Of a stretch of DNA of 64,000 nucleotides, positions 35,223 through 47,838 are shown piece after piece. The notes below the pieces were generated by a model. It saw nothing but the letters and a program-made list of their open reading frames with translations, was not told the origin of the DNA and did no database searches. Position 1 is the first letter of the stretch; every line of letters begins with the position of its first letter. The translations under genes were made by a program, and so were the position numbers. The stretch is from Hexactinellida sp. DTS-2022. Its lineage: Eukaryota > Porifera > Hexactinellida. Location: the NCBI GenBank assembly GCA_028753945.1, contig JAPNXP010000001.1:9476501-9540500 (forward strand). Direction: 5' to 3'.

Positions 35223-36007
35223 TTTTCTTTTTCATTATTGTTCTATTTTAGACAATGTTTGGGTATATACAGAGTATCCTGTTGTTTATTTCTTTGTTTC
35301 TTTGTCAGACTTTTTGTTTGCCTGTTTGTTTATTTGTTTGTAAAACAAATGATGTCCGTTTATTATACGAATTCCGGTTAAGGAGTATACATTTTGACGG
35401 CCCCTTGGTGTTCGTACTAATGAGATTCTACTGTTACTGTATTCATAGTACGCATGTATTTTTTAATGAACAACGAGCGATCGAATTTTAAAACTTTAGA
35501 TCCCTTTAGAAATGTGCCCAAAGAACAATTGTTAAGTTGGCAGGTATGCATTCAATTGTATTATAGCATTGCATTAAGCATTAATTATTAATCATTAGAG
35601 CAAAATAGCAGCAATTAAGCAGAATATATAGTTAGGGAATTCTAACTCAAAACCTTGAAAAAAATTGTTACCAAACAATTTATACACTAGCGTCTTCTTC
35701 TGTGTCCGAATAAACATATAAAAAAAGTTGCAAGCCCAAAGCTGTGAGGAAATTTTTTACGCCCCTTCAAACCTGGGGTCAAGCGACCAATAATCGCCGA
35801 TTTTTTTTCCGATTTTTTTAATGAATATCAAATTTTATGGTGTATTTGGGCACTAGGAATCGTTTAGAATCACTCAATTGTGCTAGAATTAATAAAATCT
35901 CTCGAGTTTTATCCATTTACTCGAAAAATTCGAAAATCTGAAATCTAATAGTACTACAAATGTTTTACTCTAATAATTATCTACGTATTAGTATTCAATC
36001 TACATCC

Positions 36008-38220
36008 TCGTCGTTAGGCATGCGCATGAATTCTTCATCTTCATCATCTGTGTCCTCTGGTTGGTAGCTTATCTGATCAACAGAAGAATTGTTACAATCA
36101 GTACCGTGACATGTCCCACAGGCAGAGCAGCATTTGACACTATACTTACTACAATTGCAATGATTATTCTCACATCGTTTTTCTTGGCTTTTTCAATTGC
36201 AACATATAATATTTAGAAGATTAGGTGGAGCTATTGGATCTTTTGTTGGTACTGATTCAAACCTCCCATCTTTCTTATACCATCCATATTTCAGGGGATC
36301 TAACGATTGGCTTTCTAGGAGTAACCAATCATGAGTTTGGAGATACGCCCTGAGGCTATGCTGCATTGCCGCTCCATCAGAAGGCGGCAATTTCTCAGGG
36401 TTTATCATTCCTTTTGCAGCACACCAGTAAAAGTGTGGTACCTTTGTACATATAGTGGAATGTCCATTCTGCCACTATACATGTAACGTAAAACTTGATT
36501 ACCGGAATTTGTGATTGAATCTTCACTAGACCGCAGACAGTTAAAGACTTTTGATGGTATTTCAGAGAAACTGCTGGTGGTGAGTTTTTTAAATATATTT
36601 ACTTTTCCAAATCCATAAATTGATGATACGGTGTTACAACCTGTAAAACTATAAAGGAATACAAGGTCACTCTTGTGACGTTGGGTGAGTTCATTTCTGA
36701 TATCTTGTACCTTATATGTCCCAGAACCAGTAGCTAGGTATATTGGATTATGGTAATCCTTGCAGTGGTGTACCAACAACACCAGGATGTCAGTATCTTC
36801 AGCTTTAACAGTGATTGGACCATTAACTGATAAGTCAAGTGTGGTTCGAACTATCAGTGTGTCAGCATCATCCCTTGCTTGATGAAAGCAAATTCCATTT
36901 CCAAGAATGTTTATGACAAAAGATTTATTAACTCGGCCTTGTTATGGAGATTGTCGAGCATTCGTTTCTTTGAAATGATGCTGGTCTTATCAGGACTTAC
37001 CTTAATATTTCCACAAAACTTTTGGTACGGATACTATGTTCGTGATCTTTAGGAGAACTTTCATACCCGTCAAATACAACAATAACAGTCTTACCCGAAT
37101 TCTGATAACTTTTTAAGTAGCTCAGAAAACAAGTTTGCGATCTCACGATATGTTATCCCAGTGTTCCAGTAGATCTGAAACAATAGCCATCCCCCATCTA
37201 TAACCGTAACAACGGTTTCCTGTTCAACTGGTCTAACAAGGGATTTCAAGAATTTTCCAAAATCAGACTTAGCAGTTTTTCTCATTTTTTGATGTTTGTT
37301 GAAAAGAGTCATGGGAAATGCTGTTAGTTCGAATTTTGGATTCTCTTTAGTTGTCACTTCTCTTTCACTTATTATGATTAGCCTATTGAATAGTTTCAAA
37401 GAGTCCATGATTAATTTATTTTCGTTAACTACAATCCCCATTTTGAAGTCTCGCAAGGGCTTTATTTTAAAACTGAGTTGTAGTGTATCAGCAACTGCCT
37501 TCCCATCTAAGGTCTTCTGCATTTTTACGTCCGATGTACTGAGCCATCTATGGATTTATACCATCATATTTCGTACTTATCAGCCCAGTTGATAAGGATA
37601 CCAAGATATCCTTATCGCGTGAATCAGCAAAGGGGTCGTTGTCCTCAAACCAGTTGATTACTTTGACCAATGTATCATGGTCTTTCTTCATCCTGCTATG
37701 TGCAAGGTCTGCGTGGATAACTTTCATTCCCCTCTTTCCCTGAGAGGATGAATTTTCCATTTCGTCGTTTACTTTAACAAAATGGTTTAAAGTACCTGTC
37801 CATAATTTGTAGGATGACTCTTGATTACGAAATCTCCCTCCTTGTAAACCACCTTTGGACTTTGCATATTTCATCAATGTTTGCTCGATGCACAAATCCG
37901 ACCAAACCTCAGACCATTTAAAGTCAGAGTATCGAACTGTATGGTATCCATTAATAGTAAACTCTTCAAAAATATCTTTACAGATATCATTTCTCTCTAA
38001 CATGACTTGGAGATATAGCCTGCCTCCTTTCGCATACTTTCCCACCCCTGCTGCTGCGAATGTGTCCAACATATCACCTACACATTGCAAGTGAGCTCCC
38101 AGTCATGGGTTGTTTCAGCTCGTATGAAATTTTTATTCTGTTTACCATATAGTGATATTCTACCCAAAGCTTTGAGGTTCTGCCCTTTCGTGAATGCTTC
38201 TCAAAAGTCTCATTTAATTT
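36008..38220 (-). pseudogene. Decayed transposon-associated gene (nuclease-like plus C-terminal Cys-rich family)
   Basis: Fragments on the minus strand, in the expected order, belong to a protein type common in animal genomes within repeats. 38220-37548: WEL then QCVGDMLDTF (one frame change) and GVGKYAKGGRLYLQVM, HTVRYSDFKWSEVWSDL, EQTLMKYAKSKGGLQGG. 37522-37091: central region. 36870-36405: ADDADTLIVRTTLDL, EDTDILVLLVHHC and YSFTGCNTVSSIYGFGK, which look like a PIN/FEN-type acidic nuclease core. 36408-36008: SLDPLKYGWYKKDG, LNIICCN, then after an in-frame TGA a Cys-rich tail (CENNHCNCS, CCSACGTC) and an acidic end. Several frameshifts and the stop make it non-functional. Whether the family is a transposase or a passenger is not established from this sequence. 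Confidence 0.7.
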
Positions 38221-38494
38221 CATCTCTAAAACTATAAGAAGTGATGTTCTATTGGTATCCTGTTTTTTTATCTTTCATCTCATGAATAATCGCTTTAATG
38301 TTTTGTAATTCCTCTGCAGTTAAAACATCTCTAAGACAATGACACATAGCGCTGCATCTACTAACAGATGGGCCCGAATTGCTTTGGCATAGTCACTAAC
38401 TGTGGAACTTCCTTGATAAACTATCTCTAATACATCCTCCAGTCCAGATCCTAACATAATAGCACCAATTGACCCAACATAACTTTTGAGAAAT

Positions 38495-41400
38495 CGAATT
38501 TCTTGTTGTGGGAATTGAATTTCTTGTGCATGAAATTGAATATCTTGTTCTTGAAATTGAATTTCTTGTTATTGAAATGTAATTTCTAGTCCTTGAAATT
38601 GAATTTCTTGTTGTTGAATTTGAATTTCTTGTTCTTGAATTGGATTTCTTGGTCTTGAATTGGATTTCTTGTTCCTGAATTGGATTTCTTGTGGTTGAAA
38701 TTGGATTTCTTGTTCCTGAATTGGATTTCTTGTGCTTGAAATTGGATTTCTTGTTCCTGAATTGGATTTCTTGTGCTTGAAATTGGATTTCTTGTTCCTG
38801 AATTGAATTTCTTCTTCTTTAAATTGGATTTCTTGTTCTTGAAATAGGATTTCTTGTGCTTTAAATTGGATTTCTTGTTCTGGAAACTGGATTTCTTGTG
38901 AAATGAATTTCCTGAAATTGAATTTCTTGTTAATTAAATTGGATTTCTTGTTCTTTAAATTGAATTTCTTAGTCTTGAATAGGATTTCTTGTTGTTGTTA
39001 ATCGGATTTCTTGTGTTTGAAATTCGATTTCTTGTTCCTGAATTGGATTTCTTGTTCCTGAATTGGATTTCTTGTTCTTGAATTGGATTTCTTCTTCTTT
39101 AAATTGGATTTTTTGTTCTTGAAATAGGATTTCTTGTGCTTTAAATTGGATTTCTTGTGCTTTAAATTGGATTTCTTGTGCTTTAAATTGGATTTCTTGT
39201 TCCTTAAATTGCATTTCTTGTTCTTGAATTCGATTTCTTGTGCTTGAAATCGGATTTCTTGTTCTTGAAATTGGATTTCTTGTTATTGAAATGTAATTTC
39301 TAGTCCTTGAAATTGAATTTCTTGTTGTTGAATTTGAATTTCTTGTTCTTGAATTGGATTTCTTGGTCTTGAATTGGATTTCTTGTTCCTGAATTGGATT
39401 TCTTGTGGTTGAAATTGGATTTCTTGTTCCTGAATTGGATTTCTTGTGCTTGAAATTGGATTTCTTGTTCCTGAATTGGATTTCTTGTGCTTGAAATTGG
39501 ATTTCTTGTTCCTGAATTGAATTTCTTCTTCTTTAAATTGGATTTCTTGTTCTTGAAATAGGATTTCTTGTGCTTTAAATTGGATTTCTTGTTCTGGAAA
39601 CTGGATTTCTTGTGAAATGAATTTCCTGAAATTGAATTTCTTGTTAATTAAATTGGATTTCTTGTTCTTTAAATTGAATTTCTTAGTCTTGAATAGGATT
39701 TCTTGTTGTTGTTAATCGGATTTCTTGTGTTTGAAATTCGATTTCTTGTTCCTGAATTGGATTTCTTGTTCCTGAATTGGATTTCTTGTTCTTGAATTGG
39801 ATTTCTTCTTCTTTAAATTGGATTTTTTGTTCTTGAAATAGGATTTCTTGTGCTTTAAATTGGATTTCTTGTGCTTTAAATTGGATTTCTTGTGCTTTAA
39901 ATTGGATTTCTTGTTCCTTAAATTGCATTTCTTGTTCTTGAATTCGATTTCTTGTGCTTGAAATCGGATTTCTTGTGCTTTAAATTGGATTTCTTGTTCC
40001 TGAATTGGATTTCTTGTTCTTGAATTCGATTTCTTGTGCTTGAAATCGGATTTCTTGTTCTTGAAATTGGATTTCTAGTTCCTGAATTGGATTTCTTGTG
40101 CTTGAAATTGGATTTCTTGTTCCTGAATTGGATTTCTTCTTCTTTAAATTGGATTTTTTGTTCTTGAAATAGGATTTCTTGTGCTTTAAATTGGATTTCT
40201 TGTGCTTTAAATTGGATTTCTTGTGCTTTAAATTGGATTTCTTGTTCCTTAAATTGCATTTCTTGTTCTTGAATTCGATTTCTTGTGCTTGAAATCGGAT
40301 TTCTTGTTCTTGAAATTGGATTTCTTGTTCCTGAATTGGATTTCTTGTGCTTGAAATTGGATTTCTTGTTCCTGAATTGGATTTCTTGTGCTTGAAATTG
40401 GATTTCTTGTTCCTGAATTGGATTTCTTCTTCTTGAATTGGATTTCTTCTTCTTTAAATTGGATTTCTTGTTCTTGAAATAGGATTTCTTGTGCTTTAAA
40501 TTGGATTTCTTGTTCTGGAAACTGGATTTCTTGTTCTTGAATTCGATTTCTTGTTCTGGAAACTGGATTTCTTGTTCTTTAAATTGGATTTCTTGTTCTT
40601 GAATTCGATTTCTTGTGCTTGAAATCGGATTTCTTGTTCTTGAAATTGGATTTCTAGTTCCTGAATTGGATTTCTTGTGCTTGAAATTGGATTTCTTGTT
40701 CCTGAATTGGATTTCTTCTTCTTTAAATTGGATTTTTTGTTCTTGAAATCGGATTTCTTGTGCTTTAAATTGGATTTCTTGTTCCTGAATTGGATTTCTT
40801 GTGCTTTAAATTGGATTTCTTGTTCCTGAATTGGATTTCTTGTTCTTGAATTGGATTTCTTCTTCTTTAAATTGGATTTCTTGTTCTTGAAATAGGATTT
40901 CTTGTGCTTTAAATTGGATTTCTTGTTCTGGAAACTGGATTTCTTGTTCTTGAATTGGATTTCTTGTTCTGGAAACTGGATTTCTTGTTCTTTAAATTGG
41001 ATTTCTTGTGGAATGAATTTCCTGAAATTGAATTTCTTGTTAATTAAATTGGATTTCTTGTTCTTTAAATTGAATTTCTTAGTCTTGAATAGGATTTCTT
41101 GTTGTTGTTAATCGGATTTCTTGTGTTTGAAATTCGATTTCTTGTTCTTGAATTGGATTTCTTGTTCCTGAATTGGATTTCTTGTCTTGAATTGAATTTC
41201 TTCTTCTTTAAATTGGATTTTTTGTTCTTGAAATAGGATTTCTTGTGCTTTAAATTGGATTTCTTGTGCTTTAAATTGGATTTCTTGTTCCTTAAATTGC
41301 ATTTCTTGTTCTTGAATCGGATTTCTTGTGTTTGAAATTGGATTTCTTGTTCTTGAATTGGATTTCTTGTGCTTGAAATTGGATTTCTTGTTCCTGAATT

Positions 41401-42178
41401 GGATTTCTTGTGCTTGAAATTGGATTTCTTGTTCCTGAATTGGATTTCTTGTTCTTGAATTGGATTTCTTCTTCTTTAAATTGGATTTCTTCTTCTTGAA
41501 ATAGGATTTCTTGTGCTTTAAATTGGATTTCTTGTGCTTTAAATTGGATTTCTTGTTCCTTAAATTGCATTTCTTGTTCTTGAATCGGATTTCTTGTGTT
41601 TGAAATTCGATTTCTTGTTCTTGAATTGGATTTCTTGTGCTTGAAATTGGATTTCTTGTTCCTGAATTCGATTTCTTGTTCTTGAATTGGATTTCTTGTG
41701 CTTGAAATTGGATCTCTTGTTCCTGAATTGGATTTCTTGTGCTTGAAATTGGATTTCTTGTTCCTGAATTGGATTTCTTGTTCTTGAATTGGATTTCTTG
41801 TTCTTGAAATTGAATTTTTTGTGCTTTAAAATGAATTTCTTGTTCTTGAATTGGATTTCTTGTTCTTGAATTGGATTTCTTGCTCTTGAATCGGATTTCT
41901 TGTTCTTGAATTGGATTTCTTGTTCTTGAAATTGAATTTTTTGTGCTTTAAAATGAATTTCTTGTTCTTGAATTGGATTTCTTGTTCTTGAATTGGATTT
42001 CTTGCTCTTGAATCGGATTTCTTGTTCTTGAATTGGATTTCTTGTTCTTTAAAATGAATTTCTTGGTCTTGAATTGAATTTCTTGTTTCTGAAATTGAAT
42101 TTCTTGTTGTTGAATAGGATTTCTTGTTCTTGAAATTGAATTTCTTGTGAAATGAACTTCATGAAATTGAATTTCTTG
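38495..42178. repeat. 3.7-kb minisatellite, ~21-bp unit (TTTCTTGTGCTTTAAATTGGA type)
   Basis: The array consists of roughly 170 degenerate units of 20-22 bp, with variants CTTGTTCTTGAATTGGATTT, CTTGTTCCTGAATTGGATTT, CTTGTGCTTGAAATTGGATT and CTTCTTCTTTAAATTGGATT. On the minus strand, 21-bp units read as the heptad QEIQFKA/QEIQFKE, giving several open frames up to 113 codons; these lack a start context and a non-repeat domain. Higher-order structure is present: 38969-39214 recurs without visible change at 39683-39928, a 714-bp period, and a third related block lies at 39918-40259. The array abuts the decayed transposon gene on its left. Confidence 0.9.
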
Positions 42179-42403
42179 TATAACAGTGTTCTCAAACTTT
42201 TTTCGGACAGCGCCTCTTGTACCGCCCATTGCACAAAGTCTCAATATTAAATCTTTTATTTGTTTAACATATCCGTACTTTATTTAATGAATCAGCACTA
42301 TGGTCTACATTTCCTTTTACTATTCATTTATTCGATCTAGATTATATTTTATCAATTCTATTCGGTTTAGATTTGTTTTATATATAAATTAAAGAGATAC
42401 AAA

Positions 42404-43115
42404 AGTCGCGAAGCGACCGAGACCGAAGGGCTCGTATTATTAAATCTCGATTGTTGTGTGTGTGTGTGTTTATGTGTTTGTCCGGATTGTATTAAAGTGG
42501 TGGGGAAATAGAAACCGCGTTTATATATGAGATAGAGACTAAGTTTAAAATGTTATAATAGGTAAACAAGTAGCAGATTTCGAATTTCGCATTTATAAAT
42601 TTATAACATGAATATTTATTGTTGTTGTTTACACAAATAGTTAAACAAATTTATGAAAATTCAAAATTGACCTAGAAGTTAGCTTTCAAAGGGTATTATA
42701 AGTAAACAAGTATGCTGAACACGAATTTCGCATTTATAAATTTCTAATATGAATATTTGTTGTTGTTGTTTACACAAAATAAGTAAACAATTAATGAAAA
42801 TTCAAAATCAACCTAGAAGTTAGCTTTCAACGAGTATTATAGGTAAACAAGTATGCTGAACACGAATTTCGCGTTTATAAAATTATAATATGAATATTTG
42901 TTGTTGTTGTTTACACAAATAGGTAAACAATTAATGAAATTCAAAATCAAACCAGAAGTTAGCTTTCAACGGGTATTATAAGTATATAACTATGACAAAT
43001 ATTACTAACTATATAATCAATTGTTTAGTGAGGAGTAAGGCCGCGTAGCGGCCGTTAACTTGAGGTGCGTAGCACCGATCTGTCGCAAAGCGACCGAGAC
43101 TGAAGGGCTCAGATC
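42404..43115 (+). mobile_element. Hairpin-ended repeat element, copy 2, with a second hairpin tail in tandem
   Basis: 42405-42417 (GTCGC-GAA-GCGAC) and 42418-42434 (CGAG.CC-GAA-GG.CTCG) are the 3' hairpin tail of one element. After TATTATTAAA a second element starts TCTCGATTGTTGTGTG at about 42445. It carries three ~140-bp units (shared motifs as in 16397-17135) and ends in hairpins at 43039-43053 (GGCCGC-GTA-GCGGCC), 43064-43076 (GGTGC-GTA-GCACC) and 43082-43094 (GTCGC-AAA-GCGAC). Same order and spacing as copy 1, in the opposite orientation. Confidence 0.65.
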
Positions 43116-45115
43116 ATATAAAGACTTATGCAAATTGATATAATTGACAGGCTATTGAGTATTGACCCGATTAGTTGATTTTTTAATTTTTTAAAGCGAA
43201 TATTGTGTCAATTTAGTTATTACTTAGTTTTCATACAATTTTCTAAGTACTTATAGTTAAGAGATACCTTAAGTTGATAAATGAATAGAATTTTTGAAGT
43301 TTATAATCCTAATTCCAAAAGAATTCCTAAATACTGATACTGATTGATGGGTTAGACTCTGAGTTGTTTCAGCTTCATTTAATAAAAGAAATAGTGCCAC
43401 TCAAAATAATAGTTAAGTTGTATTTGATAGAAATGAAAGTTTTATAAATAAATATTGTATTTCAACACTATTAAAATCTTAAATAAATACTGTCGATGTT
43501 GATTCTGCATAATGAATTTTAAATAAATGACAATTTAGTATAAACTAAGTAAACACTTGTTTGGGATAAAAACTAGTAAATACTAAGTAAATACTTAGTT
43601 TTATTTAAGTAGGATAAATTTGAGAATACTTAATGAAAACTAAGTATACTATGTTATGTGAACTTATGTCGATTTTGTCAAATGTCGATTTTACAAAATC
43701 GACATTTTGGATGTGATTTTGTAAAATCGACTATTTGACAAAATCGCCATACTAACATATACACTAAGTAAATACTTAGTTTATACTAAGTTTTTACTTA
43801 GCTTAAGTTTAAGTAGTTTAGTGAATAAGGCCCCTGGTGACGAAGTATTGTTAAATGTAAAACGCAAAGGAAAACTGATCCTAAGTGGGAAGATGGTTAG
43901 TGTGAAAAAGAGATATTGGGCCCAGTAAATGTTAAGATCCTACATAGTGCAGTGATGGGAGAATAGATTGAGGTCACATAACAAAAGAGACTTATCTCAA
44001 GATAGGCAAATATATTTTCTTTCAGGAAAAATTACTTGAGAGAGGTAGTTTGCAAAAAGAGAAATTCACCATATTATGAGGGAAATAGAGTTCTACATCT
44101 TCAATTTAGAATTCGAATTATAAGTGTTACTGGACTAGTACACAAATTACGATATAATTAAGGAATAAATACGAAATTGAGAAATTGGTCTTCGAAGTGC
44201 AAATATACAGAAATTCTCCATCTCCTGACCAAAGTTGAAATCTATATCACCAATAGTCTAGTCAGGCTGCTCTATCTGCCGGCCGGCAGAAGCCCGACAA
44301 ATGATTTTAGAACTTATAGTATAATCTGTAAGATCCTACTATAGAGTTTAAATAGAAGAAACATACAAAAAAGCAGCTACAAATACAGATTGTACTATGT
44401 AGTATACATGACCTCGGTATTGATCTCAGCATGGCTAAGAAAAGAATAACAAAGTGTCGATTGAATTTACAATGTTCCAGATCCGTTTTGTATAAATACT
44501 GGGAAATCTAAATAGTTGCAAAATTATGTCTTACCAAACCGTTATCCAACTTAGAAGTGTTCTGAGGAAGAAGGTCAAAGAGGTCCAATGTAAGCTCCAA
44601 AATGAAAATACATAACTAGTCATTATATAATTACACTATTTAAGTAGATACAACTCAAATAATAATACAGCTCTCGAGCTGTGTTTAATTGATATACAAT
44701 TTGTAAATATTGTTTATACAATTAGTTGAGCAGAAATGTAAATACACAATTATATATAGACGAACCCTCCGGCCTCGCTATAGCTGTATGTATTAATAAT
44801 TAAACACAAATGCGGGTTTATTGCTTATCACCCCGGAAAGAGACAAACAACGATCGAGTTTTAACATTATAGTATGTTTTAGATAGAGAGGGGTTTCAGA
44901 ATACTTCCGCAAAATGGGGGCCAAGGAATGCTCCCAAAGGGTGGCCTACAAGCCAGGTGCCCTTTGGGGAACCAACCAGGTTCCGAAGAGGAGACCTGGA
45001 ATTAGTCTTGACGGAAATGAATAAATGTAAGTTGATTAAATATTATCCTATTTATATTCGAAACATCTTTATTCTTTAATGTTTATTAAAATAGCATACA
45101 ATTTAAATATTAATG
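43116..45115. other. Gene-free stretch with AT-rich palindromic repeats
   Basis: No supported gene. At 43667-43749 a long hairpin is formed by GTCGATTTTACAAAATCGAC-like arms. Around it (43545-43810) CTAAGTAAATACTTAG motifs recur. A GC palindrome CTGCCGGCCGGCAG lies near 44277. A hairpin-tail fragment (ACCCTCCGGCCTCG) is near 44765. Confidence 0.5.
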
Positions 45116-45213
45116 TACAGTAGAACCTAATCCGACGCTCGTTGGGACAGGAAATTTGTGTCGGATTAAGGCGAATTCCGGTTTATAGGTCGGATTACGC
45201 AGGGTCTAATGTA
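45116..45213. mobile_element. 98-bp pogo/Tigger-like MITE
   Basis: Left end TACAGTAGAACCTAATCCGA and right end TCGGATTACGCAGGGTCTAA then TGTA. Two internal GTCGGATTA copies. The TIRs are imperfect. Confidence 0.55.
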
Positions 45214-45579
45214 CCTACAAGAGCATATTATTATCAATTCTATTCTGTAGATGAGAGCAGAAAGATATCACTTATCATCGAAGGATTAATTAATGAATAA
45301 AGATCAGACGACTGAATCTATTATAATTAATAACTGTTAATTAATTATTATTATTATTATTTACATTATTATTGTTGTTGTTAAGTAATTAATTATTAAC
45401 TCGATCATATCAAAATTCATGAAATAGTACTATAATCATTTCTTAATTCAATAAGTATTCTACGTATTAATAACTATTTACTAACTAAAACTGAAGTGGA
45501 ACCTGAGAACAACGACCACCAAGGGACTGGCCGAAAATGGCTGTCGGCAAGCTTGGGCATATACACTAACATTACTTAA

Positions 45580-45895
45580 ACCATTTAATCAAGACATAAC
45601 ATGTCATGATTAATTGAAAACTTGTCGTAATTAAATGAAAACATGTCGTGATTAAATCATAACTTGCTATGTTTAACATGTTAGGTTCTAATCGTAACAC
45701 GTTATGTTTTAACCGTAACATGATTAAAACATAACATGTTAGGTTTTAATCATAACATGTTATGTTTTAACCGTAACATGTTATGATTTAATCGTAACAT
45801 GTTATGTTTTAATCGTAACATGTTATGTTTTAATCGTAACATGTTATGTTTTAATCTTAACATGTTATGTTTTAAACATAACATGTTATAATTAA
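45580..45895. repeat. Tandem array of ~20-bp unit (GTAACATGTTATGTTTTAAT)
   Basis: About 15 units alternate GTAACATGTTATG with TTTTAATC or TTTTAACC. The AACATGTT core is itself palindromic, so the array can form many small hairpins. The unit degenerates toward the left end (AAAACATGTCGTGATT). No gene. Confidence 0.8.
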
Positions 45896-46539
45896 GTAAT
45901 TTACTCCAATGATTTATCTTCGACATAATACATAGTTAAATGGTTAAATTAATACCACAAGCGGTCCTACTCCAGCATTAAATCATTTATTATGTAGAAA
46001 CTAAATCCTTGTTTAGTAAATCGTTCAATACAATTACCTTTGCTTCGCGACAAAAATTAATGAATGAATTAAGTAGGTATGTATAGTTTACAAGCCACAA
46101 ATTTAAACTATTATTATGATTGTTTGTTTGAGCTAACGAGCTGACTTTGATGCACTGAAAGCTACTCATCAATTTATTGAGCTATTATGAGAATGCTCCA
46201 AAAGGAGCGTCTCGCGCTCCTGGATAATTCCTTGTATGGCCCTACCAATAATTTGATTAAAACGAATATTAAAACGAATATACATGTAGTAGAGAATTGG
46301 TCAGTTGGGACTCGGCTGGTGTTTTATTTTTTCATTCACAAGCGATGTATTTAAGCTCTGAAACACTCCAAACCTAATCGTTGAGATTTTAAGAATGAAA
46401 ATAATGATTCAAAACAAAGCATGAAAGGTGTATAGTTGAATCGTGTTTGAGGAAATCTATGTTCAATGCGCTTAGATTAAACAATTAAACTGCAGTAGCA
46501 TTTGAAATGAGAAGGTTATGTCAATGCTATAATATAATA

Positions 46540-47300
46540 TACAGTGGAGTTGCTTTATTAGCAACTCGGATTTTGTGGCAAAAATAGTTGCTAATAGGGG
46601 AATTTTCTTTAAAAAGAATAAAACATGAATTTACATAGTTATTCGTCATTCTCATTCTCTTAATTATACAGTAAGTACTAGAAATGATAATGAAAATACA
46701 CATTATCATTCTCCTCATAGTATTTCTTGATCAACTACTGGTTTCATAAGACTGATAAGAGCATACAGTTTTCCTGGAAAATGGTGAAAGGAGGCAATGC
46801 ACTGGGAAAGGGATATAACAGAGACTCCACTTTGGATAATAGACAATTTGAAAATGAAAATATAAATAATATAAAAATACTTTAAAGTATTGAAATTATG
46901 AGAGCAATTATTTATTGAGGAAGTCCTACTTGGAAAAATTATCAAGTCACATGACGAACCTAAATAGTAAATATGTCGACACAATACGTAGGTGTATGTG
47001 CTAATTTTGATAGTAAATCGTTATCATTACTTGTGCGAGTAATGTAATTGTTGTTCCTTTATTAGTAGTAACTTTGAGTTGCTCAAAAATTAATTTTTTG
47101 TTTGTCTATTTGCAACTTTGAGTTGCTTATAGGGGAACAGATCTACACTTGGCACCAGAAAATAGGTTGTTAAAAACGAATATTGTATTAAGCGAGTTGG
47201 TAATAGGGGAGCTTGATTATATAGAATTCCCCATGCTTTTGATCGGGATCTGTAAATTGGTTGTTAATAGGTAAGTTGGTAATAAAGCAACTCCACTGTA
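46540..47300. mobile_element. 761-bp TIR element (TACAGTGGAGTTGCTTTATT)
   Basis: Left end TACAGTGGAGTTGCTTTATT and right end AATAAAGCAACTCCACTGTA are perfect inverted copies, with TA at both borders, as in pogo/Tc1-type elements. GTTGCTAATAGGGGA-type motifs recur in both halves. No long transposase frame is present, so it is non-autonomous. Confidence 0.8.
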
Positions 47301-47838
47301 TATGATATCCTGACTACGCCTATGGTGAAAGGTTATGTTGATACATACTTCAATGTCAATGAGCAACCAACTATATTTAGTACTGTCGATCCTATTATTG
47401 ACGAGAAACGAAGGAACGAATAACAGACAGAAACCAAAGTTAATCACATGAGAACATACACAACAACAAGATGCAGTCGTTTGCATTATATTCCATATCG
47501 AAACTGATTGTGTCACTCAAGATTTCAATTATGTCTGCTCTCAAATTGCCCCTCTTACAACCCGTTATACAGGTCATTCGAAATATACGCCCAAAAGTTA
47601 TAAAGAAACATGCGAAATTGTCAATAATAAACCAGAATGCATTGAAAATAAATATAATTACTACTATACACAGGTAGTTAAGTGAAGCAAGCGTTTGTTA
47701 GAATGTTTTTTGAACTATGAACAGAGAGCAAAATAAAGATCTATACATGCAGAGTTCATTATGATTAGAAACAAGCAAACAAAAAGATCAAAGTCTCAAA
47801 TAGAACAATCCACTTATGGGGCAACACTCATCAGCTGA

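Noticed and set aside
38969-42244. Several open frames of QEIQFKA heptads as genes
   Set aside because: Frames break with 20- and 22-bp units, have no flanking non-repeat coding sequence and are best explained as minisatellite by-product; kept only as a finding.
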